64,000 nucleotides of DNA from assembly GCA_036526255.1 (NCBI GenBank), contig DATCYW010000058.1:55990-119989 (forward strand), given 5' to 3'. This document shows positions 1 to 8,022 of the stretch, piece after piece. The DNA is from Malonomonas sp036526255 (GTDB lineage Bacteria > Desulfobacterota > Desulfuromonadia > Desulfuromonadales > Geopsychrobacteraceae). The translations under genes and the position numbers were made by a program. The stretch's first letter is position 1, and every line of letters begins with the position of its first letter. The notes under the pieces are model-generated. The model ran no database searches and was not told the origin of the DNA. It saw only the letters and a list, made by a program, of their open reading frames with translations.

Positions 1-338
1 AACAGGTCGCCCAGCAAGCCAGCGATAAGGTGGAACAGGTCGCCACCCAGGTCGAAGAGAAAGCCAATGTGGTCGTTGCTAAAGTGAAGGAAGCCCTCGC
101 CTCCGGTGAAACAATCTACTCTCAGGCCTGTGTCACCTGTCACAAGATGGGAGTTATGGGGGCGCCGAAGGTTGGCGACAAAGAAGCCTGGTCGGCTTTG
201 CTGGCTGGCGGTCAGCAAAAAATGGTCGACAATGCCATCAAGGGGATTGGCAGGATGCCGGCCAAAGGCGGTGTCTCAAGTTTGAGCGACGAGGAAGTTG
301 CTGCAGCGGTTGAATATATGGTTGAACAGAGTCGTTAG
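1..338 (+). CDS. c-type cytochrome, 5'-truncated by window edge
   Basis: The frame is open from the first bases of the window, so the true start lies upstream; a GTG at 30 is only an internal candidate. The first part is a charged, Ala/Val/Lys-rich helix that looks like a linker. A single class I cytochrome c domain follows, with heme motif CVTCH (about nt 129-143) and a likely axial Met in GRMPAKGG. The short domain with the pattern GxGxMPAKGG resembles cytochrome c5/c555 types. An exported electron carrier is inferred from the family; the signal peptide or lipobox would be outside the window. Confidence 0.85.
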   Translation, partial: QVAQQASDKVEQVATQVEEKANVVVAKVKEALASGETIYSQACVTCHKMGVMGAPKVGDKEAWSALLAGGQQKMVDNAIKGIGRMPAKGGVSSLSDEEVAAAVEYMVEQSR

Positions 339-362
339 AGGCAATGTTAAGGCAATAAAAAA

Positions 363-386
363 GGGGGCAGTCACGTTTCTGCCCCC
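363..386. terminator. bidirectional intrinsic terminator
   Basis: An 8-bp perfect stem, GGGGGCAG paired with CTGCCCCC, has an 8-nt loop. It lies between the converging cytochrome gene and the small minus-strand gene. An A-run on its left gives a T-run for minus-strand transcripts, and AT-rich sequence follows on the plus side. Confidence 0.8.
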
Positions 387-425
387 GGTTCAGATTATTT
401 AATTTGAAGCACTCGCTGCCTTGCG

Positions 426-617
426 CTACTTCAAGGAGTGCCTCTTTAACAGTTGCTCAATCTCCGGCTTGCTGGCGACCGGGGTAATGACCTTGATCTG
501 CAGGTCAGTGCTGTTGACAAAGAACTTCTCCTGCGGGATTCCTGCACCCAAAAGATCATTTACCGCATTTTTCATGGCATCTGCTGAAGCATAGTTGACG
601 GTGACGGTTTCACTCAT
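426..617 (-). CDS. small conserved-looking protein, 63 aa, unknown function
   Basis: The start chosen is MSETVTVNYA because AGGAGT sits 7 nt upstream; an in-frame extension of 24 residues has no such signal. The protein is soluble, with no membrane segment and no cysteine. It alternates strand-like (TVTVNY, KFFVN, LQIKVITP) and helix-like stretches (DAMKNAVNDLLGAGI, EIEQLLKRH), as in a small ferredoxin-like alpha/beta fold. I do not recognise the family. It has its own promoter-like site at 772-780 and a terminator at 363-386, so it is probably monocistronic. Confidence 0.65.
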   Translation of the reverse strand: MSETVTVNYASADAMKNAVNDLLGAGIPQEKFFVNSTDLQIKVITPVASKPEIEQLLKRHSLK

Positions 618-771
618 GGCGGGTACTCCTTTCATCACGTTGGACGAGTCGCCAAGGAGTAAATTGTCGATTTTCACCAGGGATGTCATTTACCATTGGC
701 GGCAGGTCTTTGGCGAGGGGGCCTATCCCCACTCGCGACTAAAAGCGGCCGTCAATCAATCACTTAGACTA

Positions 772-780
772 ATTATACCA
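772..780 (-). promoter_or_regulatory. extended -10 promoter for the small gene at 426-617
   Basis: Read on the minus strand this is TGG TATAAT, a perfect -10 hexamer with the TGn extension that can replace a good -35. No clear -35 lies 17 nt upstream. A transcript from here would have a leader of roughly 150 nt before the start at 617. Confidence 0.5.
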
Positions 781-828
781 CAGTCGGAAACTTTGCGGAC
801 GTCAAGCAAGTTTCAGCGTCTGGCGAAA

Positions 829-873
829 AAGAAAAAGGGGCCGGTCACCTGTGACAGAACAGTGGCCGGCCCC
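829..873 (-). terminator. intrinsic terminator of the Bax inhibitor-1-like gene
   Basis: A 12-bp GC-rich stem (837-848 with 862-873, one G-T wobble) is followed on the minus strand by T-rich sequence opposite the GAAAAAGAAAAA run at 829-836. Confidence 0.8.
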
Positions 874-884
874 TCTTGGCAAGG

Positions 885-1541
885 CTATCTGCGACCCAGA
901 ATCCGCACCAGCCGCAGAAACAGGTTGATGATATCCATGTACAGCGCCGCCGCCGAATCGATGGCGTTATCCACTGTCTTGGGGATACTGTTGGCCCGCG
1001 CCCAGTCGTAGCCGATATAGCCGCTGAAGATCAGCACGACGGCCCAGTCGATCAGCGTGTGGTGGGTCTTGAAGACAAACACCATCACCAGTTCGACAAC
1101 GATGGTACAGATCAGCGCGATGAACAGTCCGCGGGCGATGCTTTTGAAAAAGGCCGGATACATGGTGCCGAGCAGCATCATGACACAGGTGATCAAGCCG
1201 GTCGCCTGTATCGCGTTGCCGACCACATCGGCACTGTAGCGGCCAACCACCAGGTTGATAATCAGTCCGAATGGCGCCACCACCAGCAGGTAACCGAGAA
1301 AGCTCACCGCCGGATTATCCGACTTGGTGAACAGCGCAATCCCACCAAAACAGCAGACGAAATAGCCGATAAAAAAGATCCAGGGGTTGATGCTGGCGAT
1401 CGCCTCAAACGGGATGAATTTGACCATGAAATAGTTGATCGCAAAACCGATCAGCAAAGTTCCGCCGATAATGGCGTTGTACAGCTGGGCGCTGATTTCT
1501 GCGTCGGTTGTGGTGGTGCGTTCAAAGACGTTGGTTTGCAT
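885..1541 (-). CDS. Bax inhibitor-1/YccA-like membrane protein
   Basis: The 218-aa protein is almost entirely hydrophobic, with about seven membrane segments after a short soluble N-terminus. The last segments carry the family pattern FSGYIGYDWARA and a C-terminal LYMDIINLFLRLVRILG. BI-1 proteins are integral inner-membrane proteins, some acting as pH-sensitive calcium leaks; the substrate here is unknown. The start at MQTNVFER is preceded by GAGGAT; the longer upstream frame has no ribosome site. It is followed by its own terminator, and a second membrane protein gene lies upstream on the same strand. Confidence 0.88.
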   Translation of the reverse strand: MQTNVFERTTTTDAEISAQLYNAIIGGTLLIGFAINYFMVKFIPFEAIASINPWIFFIGYFVCCFGGIALFTKSDNPAVSFLGYLLVVAPFGLIINLVVGRYSADVVGNAIQATGLITCVMMLLGTMYPAFFKSIARGLFIALICTIVVELVMVFVFKTHHTLIDWAVVLIFSGYIGYDWARANSIPKTVDNAIDSAAALYMDIINLFLRLVRILGRR

Positions 1542-1595
1542 GTTTATCCTCTTTATTGACTGGAGTGAAGGGCGGCAAGCTGTCAATGCCTCAAG

Positions 1596-2207
1596 TTATC
1601 CCGCAGCAGGCCCGGTACTCCGCCGGTCGGGGCGCACCCGCCAGAACAGCGCGGTCACAGCTAGCGCGCCCAGGGTATCGGCCAGCATATCCTTCTGGGC
1701 GTCCCAGATATCCCCCTGCGAACCGAGAAACTCAATCCCGGCATCACCGCCAGCAACCACGGCGAACCACCACTCAATGATCTCGTAACCGGCGGCGACA
1801 CTCATGATGAAGAAGACCCCGAGAAAACTGGCCAACACCGGCCCGCTCCAGCGCTTGCGGGTGACCAGCTCGATCAGCGGATAGGCGTAGAAACCGACCG
1901 AAAAGTGGCCGATACGATCGAAATGATTGCGCTCAAAGCCGAACAGGTCGGTGACGAAGCCGAAAGGGACATTGGCAAAGGTGTAGTGGCCGCCGACCGT
2001 ATGCCAGAACATCCAGAAGGCGAGCAGGGCGTATGACAGGTTGCTGAAGCGGAATTTATTGTAGGTCAGCAGCAGAAGGATAAAGACCAGCACCACCGGG
2101 ATGACTTCGGCGATCCAGACCTCTCTTGAAACGGGATCGATCCCCAGGGCGATAAAAAACAGGATGAAAACCGTCGCTAAAATATGCGGGAAATAGCGGT
2201 GCAGCAT
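1596..2207 (-). CDS. DUF2238 (YjdF-like) integral membrane protein
   Basis: A 203-aa protein with about six membrane helices and the polar motifs typical of DUF2238: GGHYTFANVPFG, FERNHFDRIGHF, YEIIEWW and GSQGDIWDAQKDM, the last followed by a Leu/Ala-rich helix. The His/Asp/Glu pattern inside the membrane suggests a catalytic or ion-binding site, but no function is established. The start at MLHRYFPH is supported by GAGGGG about 5 nt upstream; nine further in-frame codons lack a site. It lies 54 nt upstream of the Bax inhibitor-like gene and may be cotranscribed. Confidence 0.85.
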   Translation of the reverse strand: MLHRYFPHILATVFILFFIALGIDPVSREVWIAEVIPVVLVFILLLLTYNKFRFSNLSYALLAFWMFWHTVGGHYTFANVPFGFVTDLFGFERNHFDRIGHFSVGFYAYPLIELVTRKRWSGPVLASFLGVFFIMSVAAGYEIIEWWFAVVAGGDAGIEFLGSQGDIWDAQKDMLADTLGALAVTALFWRVRPDRRSTGPAAG

Positions 2208-2320
2208 AGGCCCCCTCTTGGCAGAAAATTTCATTTTTATCTTTGATAGCGGGATGGCGTGCGAAAGTCAAATACTCATAGTTTCTGGCTTTGTAACGAT
2301 GAATGAATCGTTTAAGACCG

Positions 2321-2823
2321 TCGGGGCCCGGCCCGACAGCCGGCGTCATTTTCTTTGTAAAGCCACAAAGAAAACGAAGCAAAAGAAATGGCTTTTTTAT
2401 TACTGGTTCGAAGGGTGCGGCGCTGTTGGGGCGGTTGTGGTTTGATGGGGCAAAAGACAGTTCGTCGCTGTCGCAACTGAAAACGACAGGCCCCGACGAG
2501 CAAAATGCCGCTCGAACGGGTTAAACGGTAACTATCGTGGGAGCAAGGCAACATGCTGCCGGTATCAACCGAAAAGAACTGCACAAATGATTGATCCGGT
2601 TTCAGGCGTAAACTATGAAAAACCGCCGCTCCCGTTTAACCCGTGTGAGCTTGCGAGCCGGGGCCTTTCGCTTGCAGATCGATTGAAATACGGCAGGTTT
2701 AATTTTGCGTGGTGGTGAAAAAACCACCGCCAACTCGAGACAGAAATAAAAAAGCCATTTTTTGCTTACTTTTTGTTGGCTTGGACAAAAAGTAAGGCGC
2801 CCGGCGGGGCGTAACCCGCCGAC
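2321..2823. repeat. about 500-bp imperfect palindromic non-coding element with terminal hairpins
   Basis: This fills most of the gene-free stretch 2208-2837. The halves pair around an axis near 2576: 2386-2401 with 2745-2760 (16 bp perfect), 2488-2495 with 2659-2666 (8 bp) and 2517-2528 with 2632-2643 (12 bp), with looser matches between. Near each end is a separate hairpin: 2349-2358/2365-2374 on the left and 2765-2776/2785-2796 (12-bp arms) on the right. No open frame in it looks like a protein. The architecture is that of a non-autonomous, MITE-like or structured repeat. Element boundaries are approximate and no target-site duplication was identified. Confidence 0.7.
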
Positions 2824-2837
2824 CTTGACTTTAAAAA

Positions 2838-3563
2838 CTATCCCCCCAAATAAGCCTTCTTCACCTCCGGATTCCCCAACAACTCGGCCCCGGTCCCTTC
2901 AGCAACAATATTGCCGGTATCCAGTACATACCCCCGGTGCGCCAGCTGCAGCGCCAGATTGGCGTTCTGCTCAACCAGCAGAATCGTCATCCCCTCTTCA
3001 TTGAGCTGCTTCAACTTGCGGAACAGTTCATACTTCAGCACCGGCGCCAGCCCCATGCTCGGCTCATCGAGCAGCAGCAGGGTGCAGCCGGTCATCAGCG
3101 CCCGGCCGACGGCGAGCATCTGCTGCTCGCCACCAGAGAGCGACTCGCTGCGCTGCTTGCGGCGCTCCTTCAAGCGCGGAAACAGGTCGAAGATGCGCTC
3201 GTACTCGGCATTCAGATCGGCATCCTTCTCGCGGGCGTAGGTCGCCAGCTGCAGGTTCTCCATCACCGTCAGGTTGCCGAAGATCCGCCGCCCCTCGGGG
3301 GACAGCGCCAGATGCAGATTTTTAACCACATCGCTCGGCTTGGTCTTGAGAATCGACTCCCCTTTGAACTTGATATCGCCGGCGATCACCCGCGGCGCTT
3401 CCGGCGGTGGCAACCGGGCGATGCTGTGCAGGCTAGTGGTTTTACCGGCCCCATTGGCGCCGATCAGGGTGACGATTTCACCTTCGTTGATGTGAAAGCT
3501 GATCCCGTGCAGGGCCTGAATATTGCCGTATTTAACTTCCAGATTTTCGACTGACAGCATCAT
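2838..3563 (-). CDS. livF: branched-chain amino acid ABC transporter ATP-binding protein LivF
   Basis: A 241-aa ABC ATPase with Walker A GANGAGKTT near residues 35-43, signature LSGGEQQML, Walker B LLLLDEPSMGL, and the switch His replaced by the LivF-typical VEQN. It energises import of Leu/Ile/Val or related substrates with LivG, LivH, LivM and the binding protein. Its ATG overlaps the livG stop by one base, so it is translationally coupled as the last gene of the operon. The palindromic element at 2321-2823 lies immediately downstream. The real substrate cannot be read from the sequence. Confidence 0.95.
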   Translation of the reverse strand: MMLSVENLEVKYGNIQALHGISFHINEGEIVTLIGANGAGKTTSLHSIARLPPPEAPRVIAGDIKFKGESILKTKPSDVVKNLHLALSPEGRRIFGNLTVMENLQLATYAREKDADLNAEYERIFDLFPRLKERRKQRSESLSGGEQQMLAVGRALMTGCTLLLLDEPSMGLAPVLKYELFRKLKQLNEEGMTILLVEQNANLALQLAHRGYVLDTGNIVAEGTGAELLGNPEVKKAYLGG

Positions 3564-4363
3564 CAGATAACATCATCTCCCAGATAGGCAGTAATAACTG
3601 CCGGGTGGTTACGGACGGTTTCCGGATTGCCCTCGGCGATGGTCTGACCGAAATCGATGACCTTGATCTGGGTGCAGAGCTCCATCATCACGTCCATGTG
3701 GTGCTCAATCATCCAGATGGTAACGTCAAACTTATCGTGAATCCAGCGCACCAGCCTTATCAGCTCGTGGATGTCCGACGAGTTCAAACCGGCGGCCGGC
3801 TCGTCGAGCAGCAGCAGCTTGGGATGACTGGAGAGCGCCCGGGCGATCTCCAGCTTGCGCTGGGTGCCATAGGGCAGGTTCTTCGGAAAATCATCAGCGA
3901 ACCGCTTGAGATCGAAAACGTCGAGCAGTTCGGCGGCTTCCTTTTCGATCTCAGCCTCGCGCTGCTGGTAACGTTTGCTGCGGGCGATGGCATGAAAAAA
4001 GCCGTAACCGAGCCGATAATGCTGGGCGACACGGATGTTGTCGAGCACCGTCATGTCGTTCCAGAGACGGATATTCTGGAAGGTGCGCGCCACCCCGAGC
4101 GCGGTGACCTTGTGCGGCTTCAAACCCGCAGTCGGCACGCCATCGATCAGAATCTGCCCTTCGCTCGGCTGATAAAAGCCGCTGGCCAGATTGAAGACGG
4201 TGGTCTTGCCGGCGCCGTTGGGGCCGATCAATCCGGAAAGTTCGCCCGGCATCAGCTTGACGTTGAAGTCGTTGACCGCAGTCAGGCCGCCAAAGCGTTG
4301 CGTCAGGCCGCGGATTTCAAGAACCGGCGTGTTTTCTGTCTGTGCTTGTGTCTTTGCCATCAT
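3563..4363 (-). CDS. livG: branched-chain amino acid ABC transporter ATP-binding protein LivG
   Basis: A 266-aa ABC ATPase with Walker A GPNGAGKTT (about 47-55), a LivG-type signature (PYGTQRKLEIARAL), Walker B LLLLDEPAAGL and a switch region WMIEHHMDV. Two adjacent ATG codons (4363 and 4360) overlap the livM stop, giving ATG/TGA coupling; the residue count differs by only one. It pairs with LivF as the heterodimeric motor under the LivHM permease. Confidence 0.95.
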   Translation of the reverse strand: MMAKTQAQTENTPVLEIRGLTQRFGGLTAVNDFNVKLMPGELSGLIGPNGAGKTTVFNLASGFYQPSEGQILIDGVPTAGLKPHKVTALGVARTFQNIRLWNDMTVLDNIRVAQHYRLGYGFFHAIARSKRYQQREAEIEKEAAELLDVFDLKRFADDFPKNLPYGTQRKLEIARALSSHPKLLLLDEPAAGLNSSDIHELIRLVRWIHDKFDVTIWMIEHHMDVMMELCTQIKVIDFGQTIAEGNPETVRNHPAVITAYLGDDVI

Positions 4364-5376
4364 TTAAACCTGTAGAATTTCTTCAACCGCGGGAACAGAT
4401 CGCCCAGTTCGCGGTTGCCCATAATCCCTTCGGGGCGGAACTGCATCAGAATAATCAGCATCAGCGGAATCACAATCCACTTGAGAATCTGCAGCGGTCG
4501 CAGCAGTTCAAGCAGAATAGTAAAGAGGATTGCCGAGAGCACCGAGCCGGACAGCGAACCCATCCCGCCCAGATAGACCATTACCAGCACCTCGGTCGAC
4601 TTGAGGATGTTGAAGCTGCCCGGATTGACGTAGCCAAGGATGTAGGCGAACAGTCCGCCACCGATGCCGGCCATCCCCGAGGAGAGCATGAAGGTGATGG
4701 TTTTGATCTTGTTGGTGTTGACGCTCATGATCTCGGCGGCGACTTCATCCTGACAGATGGCGGTGACCCCTTTGCCGAAGGTCGAGGAGACGTAGCGGCG
4801 CATCAGCCAGACGCAGAACACAGTGAAAACGAACACCCAGATCGGCATCCAGGGCAGCTCAACGACCTCCTCCATCTCGTTAAGCAGCGACTTCATCCCC
4901 ATGAAGCCGCGCGAACCGCCAATGACGCCGATGTTCTCGATGGTGCTGATAATGATGTAGTTGGCGGCAATGGTGATGATCGCCAGGTAGTCACCGCGGG
5001 TTTTGTACGAGGGGATCGCCACCAGCAGGCCGGCCAGCGCAGCGGCCACGCCACCGGCCAGGATCAGCAGCGGAAAAGCGTAAAGGGCATACTCCGGATC
5101 AAAGACCGCCTCGCCGAACACCTTATCTTTGGCGAACAGCCAGACGCCGAGTAGTGATGAGACATAGGCGCCGACGCACATGAATCCGGCGTGACCGCAG
5201 GAGAATTCGCCCATGTAACCGTTGACCAGATTCAGGCTGGTCGAGAGGATCACGTTGACCCCCATGAACATCAGCACCGACATGACGTAGAGGCTCAGGT
5301 ATTCCTGATAGGCGCAGTAGATTATGACCCCGCCGAACAGGGCGAGCAGCAGGTGAACGGAAAAACGTCGTAACAT
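4360..5376 (-). CDS. livM: branched-chain amino acid ABC transporter permease LivM
   Basis: A 338-aa inner-membrane permease of the BPD_transp_2 family with about nine hydrophobic helices. Family patterns include TSLNLVNGYMGEFSCGHAGFMCVGAY in the N-terminal half (read as two adjacent motifs, NLVNGYMG and SCGHAGFM), YLAIITIAANYII and PEGIMG near the C-terminus. It is located 12 bp after livH and overlaps livG, so it is in one operon. The C-terminus ends RLKKFYRFK. Confidence 0.93.
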   Translation of the reverse strand: MLRRFSVHLLLALFGGVIIYCAYQEYLSLYVMSVLMFMGVNVILSTSLNLVNGYMGEFSCGHAGFMCVGAYVSSLLGVWLFAKDKVFGEAVFDPEYALYAFPLLILAGGVAAALAGLLVAIPSYKTRGDYLAIITIAANYIIISTIENIGVIGGSRGFMGMKSLLNEMEEVVELPWMPIWVFVFTVFCVWLMRRYVSSTFGKGVTAICQDEVAAEIMSVNTNKIKTITFMLSSGMAGIGGGLFAYILGYVNPGSFNILKSTEVLVMVYLGGMGSLSGSVLSAILFTILLELLRPLQILKWIVIPLMLIILMQFRPEGIMGNRELGDLFPRLKKFYRFK

Positions 5377-5388
5377 CTTCTCGTCCCC

Positions 5389-6300
5389 CTAAATCTTGGT
5401 GGTCTTGGCGATACCGAACAGGCCGGTCGGTTTCCAGGTCAGGATCGCCAGCAGCACGGTAAAGGCGATCAGATCGCGGAAGGTTGAGGGGAAGAAGGCG
5501 ACGACCATAATTTCGACCGCGCCGAGCAGAAAGCCACCGAGAAAGGCACCGCGGATATCGCCGATACCACCGACGACCGCAGCGATAAACGCCTTCCAGC
5601 CGATCAATGCGCCCATGTAGGGTTCCAGCACCGGATAACTCATGGCGAACATCAGGCCGGCGAGGCCGGCGAAGCCGGAACCGAGCACGAAGGTGACGAC
5701 GATGATCTGGTCCAGCGGGATGCCCATCAACGGCACGGCAAACTTATCGTAAGAAATCGCCCGCATCGCCATACCGACACGGGTTTTGGTGACCACCCAG
5801 TGGAGGAAGAAAAAGACCAGAAAGGCGGTGACGATAACAGCAATTTTCAGATTGGTGAAGGTGACCCCGCCAACGTCGTAGACCACCACGTCGATCAGCG
5901 GCGGAAAAGCCTTACGGCTGGCGCCAAGGATCGCCAGGTTGGCATGCTCCAGAATCAGTCCACACATCAGCGCAGTGATAACCACGTAGAGGCGATGGGC
6001 GCCTTTATTGCGCAGCGGTCGATAGGCGATCCGTTCAAGGGTGACGCCGACCATCGAGGTCAGAATCATCGTCAACGGAATGCACAGCGCCAACGCCACC
6101 CACCCCGGCAGACCCAGTGCGGTCAAAAAGAAAGTGGCGACGAAAAACGCAATGTACGCGCCGACCATGAACACATCGCCGTGGGCGAAGTTGATCAGCG
6201 TCAGCACCCCGTAAACCAGGGTGTAACCGAGGGCGATCAGGGCATAGAAACTCCCCCACTGCAGCGCATTGATCACATTCTGAATAATGCTCTCTAACAT
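5389..6300 (-). CDS. livH: branched-chain amino acid ABC transporter permease LivH
   Basis: A 303-aa permease with about eight membrane segments and LivH motifs: ALIALGYTLVYGVLTLINFAHGD near the N-terminus (seen as GYTLVYG then INFAHGD), GMAMRAIS, and KAFIAAVVGGIGDIRGA near the C-terminus. It follows the binding-protein gene after about 100 bp that contains a strong hairpin, so the permease and ATPase genes are probably expressed at lower level than the binding protein. Confidence 0.93.
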   Translation of the reverse strand: MLESIIQNVINALQWGSFYALIALGYTLVYGVLTLINFAHGDVFMVGAYIAFFVATFFLTALGLPGWVALALCIPLTMILTSMVGVTLERIAYRPLRNKGAHRLYVVITALMCGLILEHANLAILGASRKAFPPLIDVVVYDVGGVTFTNLKIAVIVTAFLVFFFLHWVVTKTRVGMAMRAISYDKFAVPLMGIPLDQIIVVTFVLGSGFAGLAGLMFAMSYPVLEPYMGALIGWKAFIAAVVGGIGDIRGAFLGGFLLGAVEIMVVAFFPSTFRDLIAFTVLLAILTWKPTGLFGIAKTTKI

Positions 6301-6339
6301 GTACGACCTTTTTTCAGATTACGGATAGCTGGCAAGGAA

Positions 6340-6366
6340 GGAGGCCGGGGAATCCCCCCGGCCTCC
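6340..6366 (-). terminator. intercistronic hairpin between binding-protein gene and livH
   Basis: An 11-bp perfect stem (6340-6350 with 6356-6366) has a 5-nt loop and is very GC-rich. No T-run follows directly on the minus strand, so it is more likely a partial terminator or 3'-end stabiliser that keeps the binding protein in excess over the membrane complex, a common arrangement in ABC importers. Confidence 0.7.
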
Positions 6367-6401
6367 TGATGAGCTACTTAAACTGGACGAACCGCAAATA
6401 A

Positions 6402-7568
6402 TTACGGGCAGACCGACTTCTTGAATTCAAACTGGCCGGATTGGCTGACCTGAACGACCACGGCACACTTGACCGGGTCACCCTGATCGTCGAACTTCAT
6501 GCTGCCGGTGATGCCGTCAAAGCTGGTGATGGCGGCCATCCCTTCGCGGATCGCCTTACGGTCTTTCTTCAACTTGCCGGAGAGGCCACCGGTGTTCTGA
6601 ATAGCCTGCAGCACAACACGGGTTGCATCCCAGGTCAGTGCGGCAACGTCATCCGGAGTTTCGCCGTACTTGGCGGCGTAACGGTCGATGAAGACCTTGG
6701 TTGCGCCGGTCGCACCGGCAGCAGCGTAATGGGTCGAGAAGTGCAGCCCTTTGCAGACATCACCACAAAGGGTCATCAGCTCGGAAGAGCCCCAGGAATC
6801 AGACCCCATGAACTCACCCTTGTAGCCAAGTTGACGGGCTTGCGGGACGATCAGGGCAACCTGATTGTAGTTGTCCGGCACGAAGATGAAGTCGGGGTTG
6901 GTGGCGATGATTTTGGTCAGCTGGGCAGAAAAGTCCTGATCCTTGGTGCCGTGGCTTTCAAACGCCAGCACGGTACCAGCGCCCATCTTGGCTTCGAAGA
7001 CATCCTTGAAGATCTCAGCCAGTCCCTTGGAGTAATCGTTCGACAGGTCATAGAGCACAGCAGCGGTTTTAGCACCGAAGGTCTCAACGGCAAAGTTGAC
7101 GGCCACCGGCCCCTGGAAGGGGTCAAGGAAGGCGGCGCGGAACACCCAGGGGCGATCAAAGGTGGTGTCGGGGTTGGTCGACCAGGGGGTCACCATGACC
7201 ACGCCGTTATCGTTGGCAATCTGTCCGGCCGGCACTGCCTGCTTGGAGGAGTTGGGGCCGATCATGGCGAGGATTTCGTCTTTTTCGATCAGCTTCAACG
7301 CCGTGGTGACCGCCGACTCGGCTTTCGCCTCGTTATCCTCGTAAACAAACTCGAGCATGTATTTCTTGCCACCGACCTCAAGGCCGCCAGCACCGTTGAT
7401 ATCTGCTTTGAGCATTTCGGCAGAATTCTTTGAGGCTTCGCCGACCTTCGGGATGTCCCCGGTCATCGGGATATTGAAACCGATCTTGATGGTATCGGCG
7501 GCCATGGCCGGAACGGCCAGCATCATCGCGATGCAGGTGATCAGCAGCGTTGTCAGAAATCTTTTCAT
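6402..7568 (-). CDS. livK: periplasmic branched-chain amino acid-binding protein (LivK-like)
   Basis: A 388-aa type I periplasmic binding protein of the Leu/Ile/Val family. A signal peptide (MKRFLTTLLITCIAMMLAV, cut after AMA) is followed by the mature N-terminus ADTIKIGFNIPMTGD, typical of the family. Other family patterns are MIGPNSSKQAVPAGQIAN and two Cys pairs, the first in LCGDVC. The ATG at 7568 has GGAGGA 5 nt upstream, better than an in-frame ATG six codons earlier. It is the first gene of the liv operon. Substrate could be Leu/Ile/Val, other amino acids, urea or amides; context with LivFGHM is not decisive. Confidence 0.92.
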   Translation of the reverse strand: MKRFLTTLLITCIAMMLAVPAMAADTIKIGFNIPMTGDIPKVGEASKNSAEMLKADINGAGGLEVGGKKYMLEFVYEDNEAKAESAVTTALKLIEKDEILAMIGPNSSKQAVPAGQIANDNGVVMVTPWSTNPDTTFDRPWVFRAAFLDPFQGPVAVNFAVETFGAKTAAVLYDLSNDYSKGLAEIFKDVFEAKMGAGTVLAFESHGTKDQDFSAQLTKIIATNPDFIFVPDNYNQVALIVPQARQLGYKGEFMGSDSWGSSELMTLCGDVCKGLHFSTHYAAAGATGATKVFIDRYAAKYGETPDDVAALTWDATRVVLQAIQNTGGLSGKLKKDRKAIREGMAAITSFDGITGSMKFDDQGDPVKCAVVVQVSQSGQFEFKKSVCP

Positions 7569-7730
7569 AAACTTCCTCCATGTCATGTGGTGTTTTAAAA
7601 CAGTCTGCTTATGCAGAAAATAAAAAACCGCCCAGTCGGTCCTGTAACCAGACTATTGGCGGCGGCGTTGCTCACCCGAGTTCCCTGTGTTGCTCCCTCC
7701 GATCGATAGCGTGAAATGATCCCGAAAAGC
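7569..7730 (-). promoter_or_regulatory. long untranslated leader of the liv operon, possible attenuator
   Basis: The 454-bp intergenic space 7569-8022 has no gene. Its minus-strand leader half holds a terminator-like hairpin at 7622-7662, about 55 nt before the start codon. Two direct GTTGCTC repeats (7667-7673 and 7689-7695) lie upstream of it. I could not match the region to a known riboswitch or T-box consensus. The rest of the space (about 7730-8010) is AT-rich, with no convincing -35/-10 pair that I would defend. Confidence 0.4.
7622..7662 (-). terminator. terminator-like hairpin inside the liv leader
   Basis: On the minus strand CCGCC (58-62 end) pairs with GGCGG (28-32 end), with inner AGTC/GACT and GGT/ACC pairs and a 6-nt loop, followed immediately by six T residues. 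It lies upstream of the binding-protein start, so it would act as an attenuator rather than as the end of a gene, unless a small RNA is made from the leader. Confidence 0.55.
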
Positions 7731-8022
7731 AAATCGTATCATTTTTCATTATCGGAAAAAATGCAACAACTTTATGGAAACCATGTTTGGTTAAATGAAA
7801 CTTAAATCCTTGAAATCAGCACCTTCCAGCGGTCGCTGCACAGCCAAGGCAGATTATTTTTCACCAAAGTTCTTTACCGCAAGCGGCGATCTTGTTCTGT
7901 ACTGTTTTGGTAACAATAGGATAAGATTGAAGTCTGCGACCTGACTCGGCAAAGGCTTCGAAGAACTCTGCTAGACTTGCTGTTCGCCTTTTGTCCGACA
8001 CACTCCCTGGAGAGACGAAACA

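Noticed and set aside
2218..3004. Several small frames in the palindromic region
   Set aside because: They are short, of low complexity, lack ribosome sites and their sequence is explained by the inverted-repeat structure.
7622..7715. Possible glycine, c-di-GMP or TPP riboswitch before the liv operon
   Set aside because: Only fragments such as ACAGGGAACTC resemble known cores; conserved residues and helix order do not fit.
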